Shown one piece after another: positions 50,115 to 61,345 of a stretch of 64,000 nt of DNA. Every line of letters begins with the position of its first letter. Positions within the stretch are counted from its first letter, which is position 1. The notes under the pieces were generated by a model. It saw only the letters and a list, made by a program, of their open reading frames with translations. It had not been told where the DNA came from and did no database searches. The stretch is taken from NCBI GenBank assembly GCA_963978545.1, contig OZ021721.1:98195918-98259917 (forward strand), read 5' to 3'. Position numbers and translations under genes: made by a program. The stretch comes from Linyphia triangularis. Its lineage: Eukaryota; Arthropoda; Arachnida; Araneae; Linyphiidae.

Positions 50115-53100
50115 TTGGGTCGTGCTAAGAAAGAAGATTTGAGGGTGTTAGCAGAAGAGTTAGGTGAAAGAGTAACACCTGGTCTTAAACTGGTAGATCT
50201 TAAGAAATTAATCACTACAAGTGTTAATTATGACGAAGATTACGTTAAGGAACAGATAATTGTAATAATGGAGAGTAGGAAAGAACGTGAGGAAGCAGAA
50301 CTACAAAAAGAAAGATTCGAACAAGAACAAGAAAGACTGAAATTGCAACGTGAACTTGAAAAAGAAAGAGTCGAACAAGAACAAGAGAGACTGAAATTGC
50401 AACGTGAACTTGAAAAAGAAAAGTTTGAACAAGAACAGGAAAGATTAAAACTACAACAAGAATACGAGCTGCAAAAACTCCAGTTGGAATCGGATAGAGG
50501 ACCTATAGTTATGCAAAATGATCCACAAAGATCAAGAGTTGAGCTTCGACACCTCATGCAAAAGTTTGATGATAAACAAACCGACATCAGTCTGTATTTG
50601 TTACTCTTCGAAAGGCAAGCAGAATGGGCTGGAATCCCATCGACGGATTGGGTATCTCACCTGATAGGACTGTTACCATCTGACATAACCCAATTGATTG
50701 CCCGTGAGCCATCTGAATTGGCAAAAGAATATGACCATGTTAAAAAGCTGCTTCTTAAGAGATTTAAGTTAAGTCCAGAGAGATTTAGACAGATGTTTGT
50801 TCGACACCAAAAAAATGCAGAATCTACATGGAGTGACTTTGCATATGAACTCCACAATTACTGTCAAGAATGGGTGACTGGCTTAGAAATAGCTACTTAC
50901 GAACAACTTTTGGGTCTTATGGTGGTGGACCAGTTGAAGCGTCGTGTGCCTAACGAAGTGAAGGATCATTTCGTGGAAGAATGGGGAAACATAACTTCTC
51001 CTATAGAATTAGCTTCAAAACTTGATGCTTATGACAATGTTCATGGGAACTTTAAGAGAAAAATTCCCGAGAGAAATGGGGAAAAGAATATTCCTAAGTG
51101 GCGAACAAAACTTCCAGTTGATTCCAAAGCCAGAATAGAAAACTCTACTCCCTTCAGAAATCAAGCTCAAGGTAGACCAGAGATTAAAAGAAATTCCAGG
51201 AATGAACAAAATATGGAAACACGAAGGCAATTACGTTGTTATGAATGCGACTCAACTCAGCATTTGAGACCAAATTGTCCTGAATTAAAGAAGAAATCAA
51301 CCACAACTGCTTCTATAAATAGAATAACTTTCAGTTCAGAGGACAAGTTATTGGATCCTTTTATCCTGTCTGGAAAGGTGAATGGGACAGACATGTCTAT
51401 TCTCAGAGACACTGGTTCAACTATTGATGTGATCTGCCAGAAGTATGTTACTTCAGATATGATGACTGGAGAACAAGTTTGGGTGCGGCATCTTCTGGAT
51501 GAAAGTATGTCCTGCCTACCAATTGCTGAAGTAGAGATAGAATGTGAGTTGGGGAATATTCTCACAAAAGCAGCTGTGATTCAGAACCCATTGGATCAAG
51601 GCAGATATCTGTTAGGAAATCGAACTGCTGCATTGCTTGAAGGTAGAAGGAAAGAAATTGGAATTAATCCTGAAGAAGTTAACGCCATCCAAACCAGAGC
51701 TCAGCGAAGGTTGAAGGAAATCGCCAACCGAGAGGAAGAAGCTGAAGCTGATCTAGGAAAAGGAGAAGACGCAGAAGCAGATGAAGTTTCTACACCGGAA
51801 AGTTCAGTGCTAAATCTTAGTAAGGATAACGAGATCATGTTACCCCCAGTTCAAGTTCAACAGGAACCTGCACTTTCACTCCTGGAAGTGAAACCTTCTG
51901 ATTTTGCTATGGCTCAAAGAGAAAGCCCAGAGTTACAGCCGTTTTGGGAAGAAGCTTCTAAAACCAATAAAGAAGGATCGTCAAGTGATATACTCATCAG
52001 TAAGAATAATCTTTTGATAAAAAGGAGGATTGATAAAACAGGAAATGAGAGATTTTTGCTGCTTGTTCCAGAAAAATTTAAAGAACGTTTAAAGGCTCTA
52101 TGCCATGAGGGTACATCAGGTCATTTAGGAGTTACAAAGACCAAAGATATTCTTTCCAGATATTTTTTTTGGCCTAACTGTTATAAAGAAATTGAAGACT
52201 ACGTTCGCAGCTGTGATAAGTGCCAGCGTGTGGGGAAGCCAAATGACAGAAAGAAGGCTCCTATGAAATTAGTTCCAGTTATACAAGAAGTTTTCTCCAA
52301 AATTAATGTTGATGCGGTTGGACCCCTTCCAGTATCCACAGGTGGAAAACGTTACCTAATCACTGCTATGTGCCTATCATCAAAGTACCCTGATGCCATT
52401 CCTGTGGCCGATATCACTTCTACATCAGTAATTGATGCTTTGATGCAAATTTTCAGTAGAATGGGGTTTCCTAAACAACTTCAATGTGATCAAGGGACTT
52501 CATTTATGAGTGAACTTACCACAACCTTTCTAGAAAACACTGGGATTAAAGTGGTACACAGTTCAGTGTGTCACCCACAGAGCAATCCTGTCGAAAGATT
52601 CCATAGAACAATCAAACGAATTCTAAGAGTTTTGTGCCTTGAAGCCGAAGCAGATTGGGAACAGGTGATCTGTCCTGCACTCTTTGCTCTTCGAACTGTA
52701 ACACATGCAGCTACAGGATTTACTCCTGCTGAACTCGTTCATGGGAAGAACTTACGAACACCGTTAACCTTACTGTTCGAACACTGGATGGATCCTGACG
52801 AGGAAGAGAGCCCTGTGACTGAATATGTATTTTCTTTAATCAACAGATTGAAGCAATGTCAAGAAGTAGCAGTAGAAAACATGGAAGCTGCACAGCTCAA
52901 GAACAAGACATGGTATGATGAAAGAGCAATCAAGAGGGAATTTCAAGAAGGAGATTTGGTTCTCGTAGTGGCCACTTCCAAGGCAAACAAGATCGCTCCT
53001 CATTGGCCTGGTCCAGGAACTATTTCAGGAAAAATTTCTGAAACAAACTACCTTGTAGAATTACATGGAAAGAAAGATGAAACTCAAATTCATCAAGTGG

Positions 53101-53615
53101 GAGTTGTTGGTTACTATAGCCGCAATATTCCTATGTTTTCAGTTATAGCTGCACCTTTGACTGATGCACTTAAGGGAAAAGTAAGAAAACGGGAGATCAT
53201 CTGGACTCCTGAATGTTACAAAGCGCTAAAAAAATTGAATTATTATTATTTGGATGGACAGAAATTTGTGGTGCAAACTGATCATAACCCATTAACATGG
53301 TTACGAACAAATGCTAGTTCAAATTCACGTTTAATGCGTTGGGCCTTAGCACTTCAACCATTTAATTTGAATGTCTTTCACCGAGCAGGCAAGCTAAACA
53401 AAAATGCTAATCCGAGTAGTTTTAAATTAAACGTATTCCTTTTATTAGTATTTTTTTGTACATTTGGTTTATTGATCATGTTTATATTTTTACATATTCT
53501 TTATGCTATTATGTTTATGTTCTTTTGTTGTAAATATTTTACAAACTTTTCTCCTTTTTCTCTTAGAGAAAAGTTTTCTGTGAGGGGAGGAATTAATAGC
53601 TGTAACGTATTGTAA
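50115..53615 (+). CDS. Gag-protease-integrase polyprotein with RT/RNase H remnants
   Basis: A 1,166-codon open frame of a Ty3-type element. Residues about 52-125 form a charged coiled coil with 20-residue repeats (EQEQERLKLQRE). About 135-330 is a SCAN-like Gag region. A zinc knuckle C-x2-C-x4-H-x4-C sits at 375-388 and a protease DTGS at 432. Integrase follows directly: HHCC finger (H664, H670, C700, C703) and a D-D-35-E triad (D733, D792, E827). Behind it are a GYYSRNIPMFS-type RT thumb piece (about 1000) and the RNase H end QTDHNPLTWL (about 1055). The RT palm and much of RNase H are absent. No ATG opens the frame; the first in-frame Met is residue 52 (50,268), and an upstream ATG at 50,105 is out of frame across a T run. 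The hydrophobic tail (about 1,100-1,140) may be untranslated spacer. Replication would need a helper. Confidence 0.9.
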   Translation: MGRAKKEDLRVLAEELGERVTPGLKLVDLKKLITTSVNYDEDYVKEQIIVIMESRKEREEAELQKERFEQEQERLKLQRELEKERVEQEQERLKLQRELEKEKFEQEQERLKLQQEYELQKLQLESDRGPIVMQNDPQRSRVELRHLMQKFDDKQTDISLYLLLFERQAEWAGIPSTDWVSHLIGLLPSDITQLIAREPSELAKEYDHVKKLLLKRFKLSPERFRQMFVRHQKNAESTWSDFAYELHNYCQEWVTGLEIATYEQLLGLMVVDQLKRRVPNEVKDHFVEEWGNITSPIELASKLDAYDNVHGNFKRKIPERNGEKNIPKWRTKLPVDSKARIENSTPFRNQAQGRPEIKRNSRNEQNMETRRQLRCYECDSTQHLRPNCPELKKKSTTTASINRITFSSEDKLLDPFILSGKVNGTDMSILRDTGSTIDVICQKYVTSDMMTGEQVWVRHLLDESMSCLPIAEVEIECELGNILTKAAVIQNPLDQGRYLLGNRTAALLEGRRKEIGINPEEVNAIQTRAQRRLKEIANREEEAEADLGKGEDAEADEVSTPESSVLNLSKDNEIMLPPVQVQQEPALSLLEVKPSDFAMAQRESPELQPFWEEASKTNKEGSSSDILISKNNLLIKRRIDKTGNERFLLLVPEKFKERLKALCHEGTSGHLGVTKTKDILSRYFFWPNCYKEIEDYVRSCDKCQRVGKPNDRKKAPMKLVPVIQEVFSKINVDAVGPLPVSTGGKRYLITAMCLSSKYPDAIPVADITSTSVIDALMQIFSRMGFPKQLQCDQGTSFMSELTTTFLENTGIKVVHSSVCHPQSNPVERFHRTIKRILRVLCLEAEADWEQVICPALFALRTVTHAATGFTPAELVHGKNLRTPLTLLFEHWMDPDEEESPVTEYVFSLINRLKQCQEVAVENMEAAQLKNKTWYDERAIKREFQEGDLVLVVATSKANKIAPHWPGPGTISGKISETNYLVELHGKKDETQIHQVGVVGYYSRNIPMFSVIAAPLTDALKGKVRKREIIWTPECYKALKKLNYYYLDGQKFVVQTDHNPLTWLRTNASSNSRLMRWALALQPFNLNVFHRAGKLNKNANPSSFKLNVFLLLVFFCTFGLLIMFIFLHILYAIMFMFFCCKYFTNFSPFSLREKFSVRGGINSCNVL

Positions 53616-53822
53616 CTGTTAATTGCTGTTGTAAAATATAGAGGGCGCCACAAAACAGTTATTTGAAGATTGTATTTTTTATGTTGTTTTTTTATTAGTC
53701 TCCGATGAGAGACCAGACGATGCAGAGATGGAATACTAACACCTGCTCCTTGTGAAGTTCTTAAAATAAATGTGTTTTGTTTTCGTTCAAAAATGAAATA
53801 TTTACTCGACCACGATACCACA
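53601..53822 (+). repeat. 3' LTR
   Basis: A 222-bp copy of 47,939-48,160. The stop codon of the polyprotein frame (53,613-53,615) falls inside it. Confidence 0.95.
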
Positions 53823-54836
53823 ATGGACTGCGTGCACAAATATAATAGGTATCTTGCGAACACAAATCATAGATAACTTCATTATCTCACCCAGCCTAAG
53901 TTTTTAGAAAAGAAAGACGGCAGTCGGCAAATTTCCAAAATTTCATCAATTCCTTTAAAAGTGCCAAGTGATGGATGTTTTAAAATATATTGAATAGAAA
54001 AAAATATAAATAATTAAAATCGTCAATAGTATTAAAAAATCCTGATCACAATTCAGCCCAAGTTGGCGGTCGGCAATTTTAAATTGGAGTAAGTATATCC
54101 TTATTTTGCAGGAACATTTAAGTTGATATCGTCACTGACAGCTTCTAAATGAAATTAAATACTAACATATCTCCCGTACTGTTGCACAAGTATCAATTTC
54201 CACAAATTCTCTTCAGGAATGAATAATTTTTCTTCAATTTCAAATCAGTACATTTAATTGTATAAATCGTCAAGTCGACTGTCGTAAGTTTTTAAATTCA
54301 GTCACCTGATAAGTACACACTATATTCTCAGGAAGAAACTGACAATAATTACTTATTCTTCCAATTAATAGATAACTCTGAAGTGTTACAGTAGGTGACA
54401 TATTTTTAGTACGTCAGGTAACGCCTCAAAAACCATGATATGCCCATTAAACGTCATTTACATAAAGTGTGTATTGTACGTCATACGAATTGAAAGTCTT
54501 ACAGAAAATTTCAGAACATCTAAATTTTAACATCCGAAAAATGAGCCCTCTTTTATCAAATACATACCTGGCGAGAAGTTTAAATTTCGAATAAAACTTG
54601 CTTATTTTTTGGTAAGATAAAAATAAAAAATACATTTTATAAGGTTATTCAACGAGGTTTATTTTTACTTATTACGAACGTGAAGTTGAGTGAAATGGAA
54701 GTAGCGTGCAATTCTGTTAAAAAATATTTCTATTACATTTTGCCAAATTATTGCAATTAATGTCAATTAGAACTCTATAAATGATGTTATATAGTACTTC
54801 ATTTATTAAAAAAGTGTAATGGTGTACGGTAATGGA
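53823..54836. other. hAT-1 copy 2 middle segment
   Basis: Collinear with 31,481-32,016 of copy 1, except for extra DNA at about 54,140-54,360. No coding potential was recognised. Confidence 0.55.
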
Positions 54837-57800
54837 GAGTCGAACCCGGAACTCCCAGATCAGAAGACAGGCACGCTAACCACTAGGCAAAAGTGATCAC
54901 TAGTGCCTAAGTGTTGTATCTGTCATTTGCAAACGAGACCATCACATAGCCCCTTCCCAGTGAGTTACGAAGAGATGATCGATTGAGTTGCTTGCGTGTG
55001 AGTTGAGTGCGTTGCGTGTGGCAGTGAATAGAGCGCCAGAGGTTGCTTGCTGTGTGTCAGTTAGTCTCCAAAGATTCTGAGGTGGTAGTGTGGAGGTCGT
55101 TCAGTAGATGGTGCCACTGATACATTCGAATATTCGGGTCATCAATGTAGCGGTGAGCGCTAACGGGGAGTAGAACCCGGAACTCCCAGATCAGAAGACA
55201 GGCACGCTAACCACTAGGCAAAAGTGATCACTAGTGCCTAAGTGTTGTATCTGTCATTTGCAAACGAGACCATCATATAGCCCCTTCCCAGTGAGTTACG
55301 AAGAGATGATCGATTGAGTTGCTTGCGTGTGAGTTGAGTGCGTTGCGTGTGGCAGTGAATAGAGCGCCAGAGGTTGCTTGCTGTGTGTCAGTTAGTCTCC
55401 AAAGATTCTGAGGTGGTAGTGTGGAGGTCGTTCAGTAGATGGTGCCACTGATATATTCGAATATTCGGGTCATCAATGTAGCGGTGAGCGCTAACGGGGA
55501 GTAGAACCCGGAACTCCCAGATCAGAAGACAGGCACGCTAACCACTAGGCAAAAGTGATCACTAGTGCCTAAGTGTTGTATCTGTCATTTGCAAACGAGA
55601 CCATCACATAGCCCCTTCCCAGTGAGTTACGAAGAGATGATCGATTGAGTTGCTTGCGTGTGAGTTGAGTGCGTTGCGTGTGGCAGTGAATAGAGCGCCA
55701 GAGGTTGCTTGCTGTGTGTCAGTTAGTCTCCAAAGATTCTGAGGTGGTAGTGTGGAGGTCGTTCAGTAGATGGTGCCACTGATATATTCGAATATTCGGG
55801 TCATCAATGTAGCGGTGAGCGCTAACGGGGAGTAGAACCCGGAACTCCCAGATCAGAAGACAGGCACGCTAACCACTAGGCAAAAGTGATCACTAGTGCC
55901 TAAGTGTTGTATCTGTCATTTGCAAACGAGACCATCACATAGCCCCTTCCCAGTGAGTTACGAAGAGATGATCGATTGAGTTGCTTGCGTGTGAGTTGAG
56001 TGCGTTGCGTGTGGCAGTGAATAGAGCGCCAGAGGTTGCTTGCTGTGTGTCAGTTAGTCTCCAAAGATTCTGAGGTGGTAGTGTGGAGGTCGTTCAGTAG
56101 ATGGTGCCACTGATACATTCGAATATTCGGGTCATCAATGTAGCGGTGAGCGCTAACGGGGAGTAGAACCCGGAACTCCCAGATCAGAAGACAGGCACGC
56201 TAACCACTAGGCAAAAGTGATCACTAGTGCCTAAGTGTTGTATCTGTCATTTGCAAACGAGACCATCACATAGCCCCTTCCCAGTGAGTTACGAAGAGAT
56301 GATCGATTGAGTTGCTTGCGTGTGAGTTGAGTGCGTTGCGTGTGGCAGTGAATAGAGCGCCAGAGGTTGCTTGCTGTGTGTCAGTTAGTCTCCAAAGATT
56401 CTGAGGTGGTAGTATGGAGGTCGTTCAGTAGATGGTGCCACTGATATATTCGAATATTCGGGTCATCAATGTAGCGGTGAGCGCTAACGGGGAGTAGAAC
56501 CCGGAACTCCCAGATCAGAAGACAGGCACGCTAACCACTAGGCAAAAGTGATCACTAGTGCCTAAGTGTTGTATCTGTCATTTGCAAACGAGACCATCAC
56601 ATAGCCCCTTCCCAGTGAGTTACGAAGAGATGATCGATTGAGTTGCTTGCGTGTGAGTTGAGTGCGTTGCGTGTGGCAGTGAATAGAGCGCCAGAGGTTG
56701 CTTGCTGTGTGTCAGTTAGTCTCCAAAGATTCTGAGGTGGTAGTGTGGAGGTCGTTCAGTAGATGGTGCCACTGATATATTCGAATATTCGGGTCATCAA
56801 TGTAGCGGTGAGCGCTAACGGGGAGTAGAACCCGGAACTCCCAGATCAGAAGACAGGCACGCTAACCACTAGGCAAAAGTGATCACTAGTGCCTAAGTGT
56901 TGTATCTGTCATTTGCAAACGAGACCATCACATAGCCCCTTCCCAGTGAGTTACGAAGAGATGATCGATTGAGTTGCTTGCGTGTGAGTTGAGTGCGTTG
57001 CGTGTGGCAGTGAATAGAGCGCCAGAGGTTGCTTGCTGTGTGTCAGTTAGTCTCCAAAGATTCTGAGGTGGTAGTGTGGAGGTCGTTCAGTAGATGGTGC
57101 CACTGATACATTCGAATATTCGGGACATCAATGTAGCGGTGAGCGCTAACGGGGAGTAGAACCCGGAACTCCCAGATCAGAAGACAGGCACGCTAACCAC
57201 TAGGCAAAAGTGATCACTAGTGCCTAAGTGTTGTATCTGTCATTTGCAAACGAGACCATCATATAGCCCCTTCCCAGTGAGTTACGAAGAGATGATCGAT
57301 TGAGTTGCTTGCGTGTGAGTTGAGTGCGTTGCGTGTGGCAGTGAATAGAGCGCCAGAGGTTGCTTGCTGTGTGTCAGTTAGTCTCCAAAGATTCTGAGGT
57401 GGTAGTGTGGAGGTCGTTCAGTAGATGGTGCCACTGATATATTCGAATATTCGGGTCATCAATGTAGCGGTGAGCGCTAACGGGGAGTAGAACCCGGAAC
57501 TCCCAGATCAGAAGACAGGCACGCTAACCACTAGGCAAAAGTGATCACTAGTGCCTAAGTGTTGTATCTGTCATTTGCAAACGAGACCATCACATAGCCC
57601 CTTCCCAGTGAGTTACGAAGAGATGATCGATTGAGTTGCTTGCGTGTGAGTTGAGTGCGTTGCGTGTGGCAGTGAATAGAGCGCCAGAGGTTGCTTGCTG
57701 TGTGTCAGTTAGTCTCCAAAGATTCTGAGGTGGTAGTGTGGAGGTCGTTCAGTAGATGGTGCCACTGATATATTCGAATATTCGGGTCATCAATGTAGCG

Positions 57801-58250
57801 GTGAGCGCTAACGGGGAGTAGAACCCGGAACTCCCAGATCAGAAGACAGGCACGCTAACCACTAGGCAAAAGTGATCACTAGTGCCTAAGTGTTGTATCT
57901 GTCATTTGCAAACGAGACCATCACATAGCCCCTTCCCAGTGAGTTACGAAGAGATGATCGATTGAGTTGCTTGCGTGTGAGTTGAGTGCGTTGCGTGTGG
58001 CAGTGAATAGAGCGCCAGAGGTTGCTTGCTGTGTGTCAGTTAGTCTCCAAAGATTCTGAGGTGGTAGTGTGGAGGTCGTTCAGTAGATGGTGCCACTGAT
58101 ATATTCGAATATTCGGGTCATCAATGTAGCGGTAAGCTCTAACGGGGAGTAGAACCCGGAACTCCCAGATCAGAAGACAGGCACGCTAACCACTAGGCAA
58201 AAGTGATCACTAGCCCCTAGGTGTTGTATCTGTCATTTGTACACGAGACC
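54837..58250 (-). repeat. 331-bp tandem array derived from a tRNA-headed SINE (10 full units)
   Basis: The word AACCCGGAACTCCCAGATC starts at 54843 and then every 331 bases up to 57822, with a partial unit at 58,153-58,250. On the minus strand each unit holds TAGTGGTTAGCGTGCC (A-box side) and GGGTTC-type B-box sequence, as in a tRNA-derived SINE. Units differ by only a few bases (for example TACATTCG/TATATTCG). The array lies in hAT-1 copy 2 and is absent from copy 1. Confidence 0.93.
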
Positions 58251-60430
58251 ATCACAAATGTATTATCGAAATAATGCATGCCATGTAAACTGGAAGGCAA
58301 TGTCGTATATATTGCAACAAAATAATCATTGGAAAAGTATTGAAAGGTTTGTAATAATATTATTTAAATTTCTAGACTTTTCCTGTACCCAAATAGCTAC
58401 GGCGTGACTTTGTCTAACGTACAACCAGGTTTCAGTCTATTAAAACCCCTTTCAAGCCTTTCCTCGATTTCACCACTTTACTTTAAACACGAAACATCGG
58501 AAAGACATCGTGTTTCAGTTAAGTTAGATTAGTCAAAATACCTTTAAAAATACTTCAACTGGATTAGTAGATCTCACATTAGGATTATAAACTTTAAAGG
58601 TGGGAAAGGGAAATGAGGGAGGTTTTTTAGATTTTTAGAAATCTCAGGTTGACTGTGACGTTTCTTTTCTTCAGAAGAATATATGCGCAACTTCTCCTTC
58701 CTCAAGATAATAATATTGGCGATTTGAATACCTCCCTCCCCCCAAAAAACCTCTGCAGATACTATTCCTTACTTAGTTTGGATTTTTGTGCCGAAAATTA
58801 TGGTTTGCTTTTTTATAGATCTAAATATTTTGTTGCTAAATTTGAAGTTCATAAGGGTAGTGAGTTAGTTGAGAATAATTTACTTTGTAAAACTTGATTT
58901 CTGCTTCATTGGGATAGAGGTTCATATATATATTTTTTTACATATAAATAATATTATAGTTTGGTTTTATGCTAAAGTAATACATTTCATTTTTAGTCCT
59001 GCTTAGAGAAAACTAGCATTATACTTTCTGTCTGGAACAAATGATTATTATTAATAAAACGAGTAATATTTGCAGAAATTATTGCTGAAAAACCTCGAAA
59101 AAATTATTAAATTCTATCCAGCAATTTTGGCAAAAATACGTGCACGAAGTAACTATTTTTAAGAAGTAAATTCCTCTGTTAAATTGCTAAAAAAATTAAG
59201 TTTTACTATTAATATACTTTTCAAGAGAAAGTAAAATCCTCTTTTCTTTTTTGGTTAGGAAAATATGTTAAAAAGTATTTAAAAATTAATTAACAAAATG
59301 TTCTTAATAATTATTGTATTTTGAAATGCAATTATGTTGTCCAAGAGCGCAGACAGAATTATTTGCAGGGAGGTGCAGATCGCTAACAGGGAGGTACAAG
59401 GCTACAAAAGTCTTTGTTTAATCTTATATTTTTCAAAAACGGGAATCGGACTTCCTAATTTGATTTTAGTTAATAGCTGTACATAATTTTTTACTCGAAT
59501 TGATAATTTACTACTTATATATTTTGTTCTTGTGAATTACTTCTTCCACATTACTTTATTTTTCGAAAGGCAGGAGGGAGTGTAAGTGCATGTTTCTTAT
59601 ATGTCCCTGACATTGTCTCTAGTATAAAAATCACAGTGTTTCGCGTAGATAATTTTGGGTGATAGCAATAATCTGCCAGGATTTTACAAAGAAGAATTTT
59701 TCCAGAATTTGTTTGATTAACCTTTTTTACAACGCTAAATTAGAGTCGCCTATTAGATCAATATTTTTCATTTATTTTATTTCGTGTTGTAGTGCGATTT
59801 CCATCCACTTTTACACGTTTAATTAATTTCTTCGAAACTGCAATTTGAAAATTAAAAAAAATTGTTTTGAAATGGAGCCTTTGTACTACTCATGTTTACT
59901 GAATTGGTTCAAGACTGTGAGAATGCATTCTATCTGCAAGTGATAAATGCCTCCCCTCCCCTCATAAAAGCACTTCGAAAAATTATCCCCTTTATTCAGG
60001 AAAGAGGGGGTTATTTATTAAACAAAAATGAAATATTAAATGAATTTGATGGAACTTTAACTAAAATGTGAAGGGAATTTACTTAAAATATGACATTAAT
60101 TAAGTATTAATAAAATGCCATAAAATATTAAAAACACTAATTAAAATTAATTACACATTAAATAAAATAATTCACAATTAAATAAAATAATTCACAATTA
60201 AATAAAAAAAAACTAGTTATAAACTCATTAACAATTAATTACGCATTAATTAACAAATAATTAAATAATAATTAAAAAAATATGCACTAATTTTGCATTA
60301 ATAAAATTTAATTAATAATAGATTGACAAATTAATAGATTTTCTACTTTTACACCGTACTTGTCTTGGATTTTAGTCGGCAAATGTATGTTTAACGCCCC
60401 CCCCAATTGAAATTCTTAGCGACGGCCCTG
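58251..60430. other. hAT-1 copy 2 right segment
   Basis: Collinear with 32,780-32,990 and 45,899-47,287 of copy 1. AT-rich, with TTAATTAA-type runs near 60,100-60,330. The 82-codon frame at 58,649-58,897 shows no known domain. Confidence 0.55.
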
Positions 60431-61189
60431 CTGACTATCTTACTCCATGTCCAAAGGGTGGGGCAGTTTGACATTGAGTACTTTAAATCCATGTCTCCCC
60501 TCTACATGCCCCACAATAGCCTATTGTTGAGGACCGTCACGCTTTAAACAACTAAGGCAGGGCAGTTCCCCTCACTTGGAAATATACGTTTACCCCTGCA
60601 CCCGCCCAAAAGGCGACTAGCTGGGAAATTCTCTACAAGGCGGTATAGGGCGGGTTGGGATTTAAAGTGTTAACAGAAATGAAACGCAAATATTAAATAA
60701 TTGAATATATCATAAATTAGTTCATTTTTATTTGTGCTAAATAAAACTAAATCTTTAAGATATTTCAACTTAGAAAAAAATAGTAGGATACGTGTAAATT
60801 CATCTACAGACATCTATCATAAATATTCTAATATTTGTTATTTAGTTCCTTTCGCATTTTTCTACTTCAACCATAAATACGAAAGAAAATGTGTATGAAA
60901 ATGTGAAAATGTGAAAGAAAATATGTACAAAAAATATTAATATTTTTATTACAGTTACAAAAAATCTGAGAAGGTAAATATATATATATATTTAAAAAAA
61001 ATGTTTGGAAATGTTTATACATAAATAAAATCAAATTATCCCAATGAGGAACTTGCACATGTGAGGAAAATGAATATTTTTGCATTTTCTAGTGTTATCC
61101 AACGAATATATTTGAGCATTGCAATTATTTTTTATCTTTATGCTTTCAATTAATCAAAAATCGAGTTTGAAATTAGCCGAAATCAAAGC

Positions 61190-61345
61190 AAAAGTCACGT
61201 GACCAAAAACGCTTAAAAAAACCGTGACGTGGTTACGCAGAGATAAAGTCTCAAAACGAAGGAGAAACCTCACTCTAAAACAGGTTTTAGACTGGTTCAT
61301 TATCTGCGCGTTGACGTTCACGTAAAAGTGGCTTTTTCCCGCCAA
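61190..61345. promoter_or_regulatory. Promoter-like patch with E-box and E2F-type sites
   Basis: In otherwise AT-rich DNA there are a palindromic GTCACGTGAC (about 61,194-61,203), GTGACGTGG (near 61,224), a GACGTTCACG word, and TTTTTCCCGCCAAA (about 61,333-61,346), which fits the E2F consensus. CpGs cluster here. No adjacent first exon was recognised, so this could also be transposon-derived. Confidence 0.35.

Larger units (their letters stand above)
47939..53822 (+). mobile_element. Ty3-type LTR retroelement, non-autonomous, IN ahead of RT/RH remnants
   Basis: Two 222-bp LTRs (TG...CA) flank a 5.4-kb interior with one long open frame. The 4-bp target duplication ATGG (47935-47938 and 53823-53826) is confirmed by the unoccupied site in hAT-1 copy 1 near 31,480 (ACAATGATGGACTGCG). 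The purine tract GTGAGGGGAGGA lies about 10 bases before the 3' LTR. TTGGTTCCAGCGG shortly after the 5' LTR may be the primer-binding site. The LTRs look identical, implying recent insertion, although the reverse transcriptase core is missing. Confidence 0.93.
47678..60430. mobile_element. hAT-1 copy 2 (with nested insertions)
   Basis: The left end is CAGGGACGACGCG and the right end, reversed, CAGGGCCGTCGC. It is flanked by a perfect 8-bp target duplication CTGACTAT (47670-47677 and 60431-60438). Without the LTR element and the 331-bp array the body is about 3.4 kb and collinear with copy 1. No transposase frame was recognised. Confidence 0.85.
47378..60669. mobile_element. piggyBac-like non-autonomous element, interrupted by hAT-1 copy 2
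   Basis: Inverted ends CCCTTTAAATCCCATGG and (reversed) CACTTTAAATCCCAACCC are each flanked by TTAA (47374-47377 and 60670-60673), the hallmark of piggyBac-type insertion. Only about 540 bases belong to this element (47,378-47,677 and 60,439-60,669); the rest is hAT-1 copy 2. No transposase is seen. Confidence 0.62.

Noticed and set aside
50240..51565. Four minus-strand open frames of 66-115 codons
   Set aside because: They are shadows of the Gag-protease frame; the Ser/Cys-rich frame is the antisense of the coiled-coil repeats.
53420..53600. Hydrophobic C-terminal tail of the polyprotein as an envelope remnant
   Set aside because: The stretch is a T-rich spacer before the polypurine tract; no signal peptide, cleavage or glycoprotein pattern supports an envelope gene.
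54837..58250. Possible CRISPR-like array
   Set aside because: The units are 331 bases long and contiguous, without unique spacers; this is a eukaryotic satellite-type array.
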